From contig JAAXHX010000176.1 of the NCBI GenBank assembly GCA_012270635.1, forward strand, positions 1 through 9,384: a stretch of 9,384 nucleotides of DNA, in the 5' to 3' direction. Shown piece by piece: positions 6,077-9,384 of the stretch (position 1 is its first letter; every line of letters starts with the position of its first letter). The notes under the pieces were generated by a model. That model did no database searches. It was not told the origin of the DNA and was given only the letters and a program-made list of their open reading frames with translations. This DNA is from Dehalococcoidia bacterium. GTDB lineage: Bacteria; Chloroflexota; Dehalococcoidia; Plut-88900. The position numbers and the translations under genes were made by a program.

Positions 6077-7177
6077 TCAATTGGCGGGGGAACGGATGCC
6101 CTTGGGAGTGCTGGTAATGACCCGTACCTTGCCGTTTTCCAAGACTACCATGTCTTCGATTCTGACGCCGCCCCAGCCGGGGATGTAAATGCCGGGCTCT
6201 ATGGTGAAGACCATGTCCTTGCCCAGGACGCTGCTCCCCCGGGGCCCGACTACGGGCACTTCGTGGACGGCGAGGCCGATGCCGTGGCCGAGGGAATGGC
6301 CGAACCGTTCGCCGTATCCGGCGTCGTCGATGACGGTGCGGGCGAGGGAGTCGGCTTCGTGGCCGGTCATGCCCGAGCGCACGGCGTCTATGGCGTTGAG
6401 CTGGGCGTCCAGGACGGTGTGGTAGACCTTGTCCAGCTGTTCATCGGCGGCGCCCACGACGATGGTGCGGGTGATGTCGCTGCAATAACCGTTGATCTTC
6501 GCGCCCATGTCGATAACCACGGGCTCGCCGGAGCGGATGGGCTTGTCGGACGGGCGGTGATGGGGGAGGGCGCCGTTGGGGCCCGAGGCGACTATGGTGT
6601 CGAAGCTGATGGAGTCGGCGCCCGCGTCTCGCATGGACTTTTCCAACTCCCAGGCGACCTGCTTCTCGGTCATGCCGGGCTCTATGGCCGGGACGACCTG
6701 GGCCAAGGCCCGGTCTGCAAAGGAGGCGGCCCTGCCGATCTCGGCGATTTCGTCGGGATCCTTGACCTCCCGCAGTGACTCCACAAGGCCGCGGGTGGAC
6801 ATTAGGCGGGGCCGCTCATCCGAAGGCATCTGGACGATGGACCGCTTAATCGCCGAGTAGAAGCCGAAAGATACATCCGCAGCTTCGAAGCCGAGGCGCC
6901 GGGGCTTGATCTCGGCGAGGGCTTCGTTTAACCAGCCCAGGGGCGTGGCCCCGGTCATCTTGAGCAGGGTGTAGTCGGGGGACTGGCGGGCCGACTGCTC
7001 GTAGTAGCGGAAGTCGGTGGCGATGAAGGCGTGGTCTCGAGAGACGATGAGGAAACCGGATGACCCGTTGAAGCCGGAGAGATAGAAGCGGTTCTCGGGC
7101 TGGGAGACAAGGAGGGCGTCGAGACCCTCGGCGTCCAGCCGCTCTCTGAGTCTTTGCGTTCTTTCCAATGCGCTCAT
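6077..7177 (-). CDS. M24 family Xaa-Pro peptidase (aminopeptidase P/prolidase type)
   Basis: This is a cytoplasmic dimetal peptidase that removes N-terminal residues next to proline or cleaves Xaa-Pro dipeptides. It is 366 aa, close to Bacillus YqhT (about 350). An N-terminal creatinase-like domain (about 1-135, with YLSGFNGSSGFL at 32-43) precedes the pita-bread catalytic domain (about 140-360). The five metal ligands are all visible: D223 (VIDMG), D234 (CSDITRT), H298 (GHSLGHGIG), E327 (TIEPGIY) and E341 (VRIEDM). Accessory histidines are H206/H207 (PHHRP) and H305 (AVHE). The ATG at 7177 lies 12 nt after the aroQ stop with a weak AGGA site, so translation may be coupled. Whether it is strictly PepP or PepQ cannot be settled from sequence; the short N-domain and operon context favour the YqhT-like group. 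Confidence 0.94.
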   Translation of the reverse strand: MSALERTQRLRERLDAEGLDALLVSQPENRFYLSGFNGSSGFLIVSRDHAFIATDFRYYEQSARQSPDYTLLKMTGATPLGWLNEALAEIKPRRLGFEAADVSFGFYSAIKRSIVQMPSDERPRLMSTRGLVESLREVKDPDEIAEIGRAASFADRALAQVVPAIEPGMTEKQVAWELEKSMRDAGADSISFDTIVASGPNGALPHHRPSDKPIRSGEPVVIDMGAKINGYCSDITRTIVVGAADEQLDKVYHTVLDAQLNAIDAVRSGMTGHEADSLARTVIDDAGYGERFGHSLGHGIGLAVHEVPVVGPRGSSVLGKDMVFTIEPGIYIPGWGGVRIEDMVVLENGKVRVITSTPKGIRSPAN

Positions 7178-7189
7178 GGTGTGCTAATC

Positions 7190-7630
7190 CTAACCGCTTT
7201 TCCTGAGGGAATCCACGATGAGATCGAGGGCCGAGAGATAACCCTTCCAACCCTGCCCGGCGATCTGGCCCCTGGCGATGGGGGCAATGACAGAAACGGA
7301 GCGGAATTGCTCCCGGGCGTGGATGTTGGAGAGGTGGACTTCGATGATGGGCAGGGCGGTGTCGGCGAGGGCGTCGCGGAGGGAGAGGCCGTAATGGGTG
7401 AGGGCGCCGGGATTGATTACGATGCCGTCGGCGCTTTCGGACTCGGCTTGCAGGAAATCGATGATGGCGCCCTCGTGGTTGGACTGGAAGAAGGAAACGT
7501 CGACGCCAAGCTCGGAGGCGCGGTCGAAGACTGCGGCCTCGATGTCGGCCAGGGTCCGGGTCCCGTACTGGGCCGGGTCCCGCCTGCCGAGACGGTTGAG
7601 GTTGGGGCCGTTAATTACCAGTATCCTCAT
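7190..7630 (-). CDS. aroQ: Type II 3-dehydroquinate dehydratase
   Basis: This enzyme catalyses the reversible anti-type dehydration of 3-dehydroquinate to 3-dehydroshikimate, the third step of the shikimate pathway, as a cytoplasmic dodecamer. At 146 aa it is the standard size. The N-terminus ILVINGPNLNRLGRRDP is diagnostic. Active-site residues align with Mycobacterium tuberculosis AroQ at a two-residue offset: R17 and Y22 on the lid, N73 (INPGA), H79, D86, H99 (EVHLSN) and R110. None is missing. The ATG overlaps the xerC stop as ATGA (7630-7627), indicating translational coupling. It is followed 12 nt later by the M24 peptidase. The gene order aroQ-peptidase-efp recurs in distant bacteria. 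Confidence 0.97.
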   Translation of the reverse strand: MRILVINGPNLNRLGRRDPAQYGTRTLADIEAAVFDRASELGVDVSFFQSNHEGAIIDFLQAESESADGIVINPGALTHYGLSLRDALADTALPIIEVHLSNIHAREQFRSVSVIAPIARGQIAGQGWKGYLSALDLIVDSLRKSG

Positions 7631-8571
7631 TCGGACTCTTCCGCGGCTCGGGCCCTGGGGTGGGCCTTTTCATAGGTCTTGCGGGTCTCGGCGGTGGTCA
7701 TGTGGGTGTAGATCTGGGTGGTGCCGAGGCTCTCGTGGCCTAGGAGTTCCTGGACGACCCGGAGGTCGGCGCCGCCGTCCAGGAGGTGGGTGGCGAAGCT
7801 GTGTCGGAGGGTGTGAGGGTGGGCGGGCTCGACCAGGCCTCTTTCCAGGGAATACTTGCGGACGAGGGTTTGGATGCTGCGCACGGAGAGCCGGCCCCCG
7901 CGGCTGTTCAGGAAGAGGGCCCGGGTCCTGGCGTTGGTGGAGAGCCGGGGTCTGCCGTGGGAGAGGTAGTGGGCTATGGACCGGAGGGCCTGCTGTCCGA
8001 CCACCACGTCTCGCTCCTTGGACCCCTTGCCCAGGACCCGAATCTCGCGGTTGCCGTAGGCTACGTCGTCTGTGTCCAGGCTGACGACCTCGCTGACCCG
8101 GAGGCCGGTGGCGTAGATGAGCTCCAGGAGAGCCCGGTCCCGAAGGGCGAGGGGGGTGGAGTCCGGGGGGGCCTCGACGAGGGAGGAGGCCTCCTGGGGG
8201 GACAGGAATTTGGGGAACTTCTTATCCAGCTTGGGCAGTCTGAGCCGGGCCACGGGGTTGGTGTCGAGCAAGCCCTCGCGGACTAAGAAGCGGTAGAAGG
8301 TGCGCAGTACGCTGATCTTGCGGGATACGCTCCGCATGTCGTGACCGTGTTTCACCAGGTTGTTGGTGACGCGGATGCTGCGCTCGGTGGTGAGCCAGGC
8401 GACGTACTGCCTGAGCACGTTGCGGTCTACGTCTGCCAGGTCGTATATGTCCCTGTCTTCGAGGAAATCGAAGTAGGGGATGAGGTCCGTTCGGTAGTTG
8501 CGGACGGTGTAGGGCGAGAGGTTGCGCTCGCCTTCCAGGTACTGGATGAACTTGTCCAGGTGGTGTTCCAA
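7627..8571 (-). CDS. xerC: Tyrosine recombinase XerC/XerD
   Basis: This is a site-specific recombinase that resolves chromosome dimers at dif during cell division. It is 314 aa, slightly longer than the usual 295-300 because of a short charged tail. The N-terminal SAM-like DNA-binding domain spans about 1-108 (LDKFIQYLEGERNLSPYTVRNY near the start), and the catalytic domain about 120-300. The catalytic set is complete: R158 (TGLRVSE), K182 (GKGSKER), H253 and R256 (HTLRHSFATH), H279 (LGHESLGTTQIYTH), and nucleophile Y288. The start is TTG 8571. It is the only good in-frame choice because a stop (the topA stop, in the same frame) lies 15 nt upstream and the next ATG is at residue 79. The ribosome site is weak, suggesting coupling to topA. 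XerC and XerD cannot be told apart by eye; the position after topA and integrity of the motifs argue for the housekeeping enzyme, not a phage integrase. Confidence 0.94.
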   Translation of the reverse strand: MEHHLDKFIQYLEGERNLSPYTVRNYRTDLIPYFDFLEDRDIYDLADVDRNVLRQYVAWLTTERSIRVTNNLVKHGHDMRSVSRKISVLRTFYRFLVREGLLDTNPVARLRLPKLDKKFPKFLSPQEASSLVEAPPDSTPLALRDRALLELIYATGLRVSEVVSLDTDDVAYGNREIRVLGKGSKERDVVVGQQALRSIAHYLSHGRPRLSTNARTRALFLNSRGGRLSVRSIQTLVRKYSLERGLVEPAHPHTLRHSFATHLLDGGADLRVVQELLGHESLGTTQIYTHMTTAETRKTYEKAHPRARAAEESE

Positions 8572-8586
8572 GGCTATGACTCGGGG

Positions 8587-9384
8587 TTAGGCGGGGACGG
8601 GTTCCTTCTTGGCTTTCTTGGAGATGAGGGGTCTGGCGTTCTTGCACTTGGGGTAGCCGGTGCAGGCGATGAATTTGCCCCTCCGCCCGACCTTTATGGC
8701 CAGCGGCTTGCCGCACTTTTCGCAGGCCTCATCGATGATCTCCGGTTCCGGTCGGGCCTTCTCCCCCGGGAGGGCTCGGGTGTTCCTGCACTTGGGGTAA
8801 GCGGTGCACCCGAGGAAGGGGCCGTTGCGCCCGTTCCTGACCTGCATGGGGCTGTCGCACTTGTCGCAGACGGCATTCTCAACCTGCTCGACTTTCACGG
8901 ACTCTTCGCCGGGGAGGGGTCGGGTGTTCTTGCACTTGGGGTAAGCGGTGCAGGCGAGGAACTTGCCATTTCGGCCCGACCTGGTGACCATGGGGCTCTG
9001 GCATTTGTCACAAGTCTCGTCGGTTGCCTCCGGCTGCTCTCGCTCTTCGCCTGGGAGGGGCCGGGCATTCTTACATTCGGGATAGCCGGAGCAGGAGAGG
9101 AATTTGCCATAACGCCCCGTTTTGATGAGCATGGGACGCTCGCACTTTTCGCAGAAGATATCGGTTTCCTCGGGCTCGTCTCCGGGTAACGGTTTGGCGT
9201 TCTTGCACGTGGGATAGTCGCTGCAGCCGAGGAACCTACCGGTCCGACCCGACCTGACGACCATGGGCTTGCCGCACTTGTCGCAGACAATGCCGGTGGC
9301 CTCGTCGGGGATGGCTTCGGCCGCCCTGTCGATGGCCTCCTGGAAGGGGTGGTAGAAGTCCCGGATTACGGGCACCCATTCGCG
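8587..9384 (-). CDS. topA: DNA topoisomerase I, C-terminal part (5' truncated)
   Basis: Topoisomerase I relaxes negative supercoils through a single-strand break. Only the last 265 residues lie in the window; the frame stays open through 9384, giving REWVPVIRDFYHPF, the typical end of the catalytic core. The GTG at 9375 is therefore internal. The catalytic tyrosine and TOPRIM domain are outside. The visible part holds five C4 zinc ribbons with uniform CxxC-x16-C-x5-C spacing. Counted from the valine at 9375, the cysteines are 31/34/51/57, 75/78/95/101, 122/125/142/148, 170/173/190/196 and 218/221/238/244. Each is followed by a KN-x-(K/R)PLPG-like linker in the first three; all 20 cysteines are present. 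These ribbons bind single-stranded DNA. The end is lysine-rich (ISKKAKKEP). The TAA stop is 15 nt before the xerC TTG. Confidence 0.95.
   Translation of the reverse strand, partial: REWVPVIRDFYHPFQEAIDRAAEAIPDEATGIVCDKCGKPMVVRSGRTGRFLGCSDYPTCKNAKPLPGDEPEETDIFCEKCERPMLIKTGRYGKFLSCSGYPECKNARPLPGEEREQPEATDETCDKCQSPMVTRSGRNGKFLACTAYPKCKNTRPLPGEESVKVEQVENAVCDKCDSPMQVRNGRNGPFLGCTAYPKCRNTRALPGEKARPEPEIIDEACEKCGKPLAIKVGRRGKFIACTGYPKCKNARPLISKKAKKEPVPA
8644..9285 (-). repeat. Five tandem zinc-ribbon coding repeats in topA
   Basis: Five in-frame units of 44-48 codons encode the zinc ribbons. At DNA level two of them are still very close: 8777-8808 and 8921-8952 differ by one base and lie exactly 144 bp (48 codons) apart. 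The outer units are more diverged. This points to internal duplication by unequal exchange, with at least one step relatively recent or kept alike by gene conversion. Confidence 0.85.

Noticed and set aside
5990..6778. Plus-strand open frame opposite the peptidase gene
   Set aside because: It is a codon-bias shadow of the M24 peptidase; the translation is Gly/Ala/Val/Asp-rich without recognisable motifs.
7627..8571. Phage or integrative-element integrase as a sign of a mobile island
   Set aside because: The recombinase has XerC/D length and motifs, sits between topA and aroQ with coupled spacing, and no attachment repeats, tRNA or phage genes are nearby.
8341..9189. Plus-strand open frame with a repeated pattern opposite topA and xerC
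   Set aside because: Its repeats (EGSGVLALGVSGA-like) are the antisense image of the topA zinc-ribbon repeats, so the repetition does not show an independent protein.

Overview
The window is a compact, GC-rich bacterial chromosome segment with twelve protein-coding genes in two converging blocks. I see no RNA gene, CRISPR array, insertion sequence, attachment site or origin. No stretch over about 150 bases lacks a gene. From memory of gene order and protein style, I would place it in the Chloroflexota (Dehalococcoidia or SAR202-like, probably metagenome-derived). The points in favour are an EF-P with a GRG-like tip, tandem acyl-CoA crotonases, a DUF1989 protein, and the order topA-xerC-aroQ-pepP-efp. 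This placement is an inference and was not tested by any search.

Left block, plus strand (1-3453): the 3' part of clpP, then clpX, then two tandem crotonase (enoyl-CoA hydratase) paralogues. All are spaced as in an operon (22, 20 and 56 nt gaps). ClpP and ClpX together form the ClpXP protease. The two crotonases fit acyl-CoA (fatty or organic acid) catabolism and occupy the place where lon often follows clpX.

Junction (3454-3536): the two blocks end tail to tail over 83 bp. The gap holds three small inverted repeats. The middle one is a REP-like palindrome containing the widespread TTCGACAGGCTCAGC core.

Right block, minus strand (9384 down to 3537): a truncated topA 3' end carrying five zinc ribbons, a xerC/D-type recombinase (TTG start), aroQ (ATGA overlap with xerC), an M24 Xaa-Pro peptidase, and efp. 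After a 142-nt gap with a repeat-like segment comes a less familiar trio: a DUF1989 protein, an EthD-domain protein and a divergent PurN-like formyltransferase. The first five genes are housekeeping (DNA topology, chromosome dimer resolution, shikimate pathway, peptide turnover, polyproline translation). The trio is the part with unassigned biology and the best candidate for an undescribed pathway.
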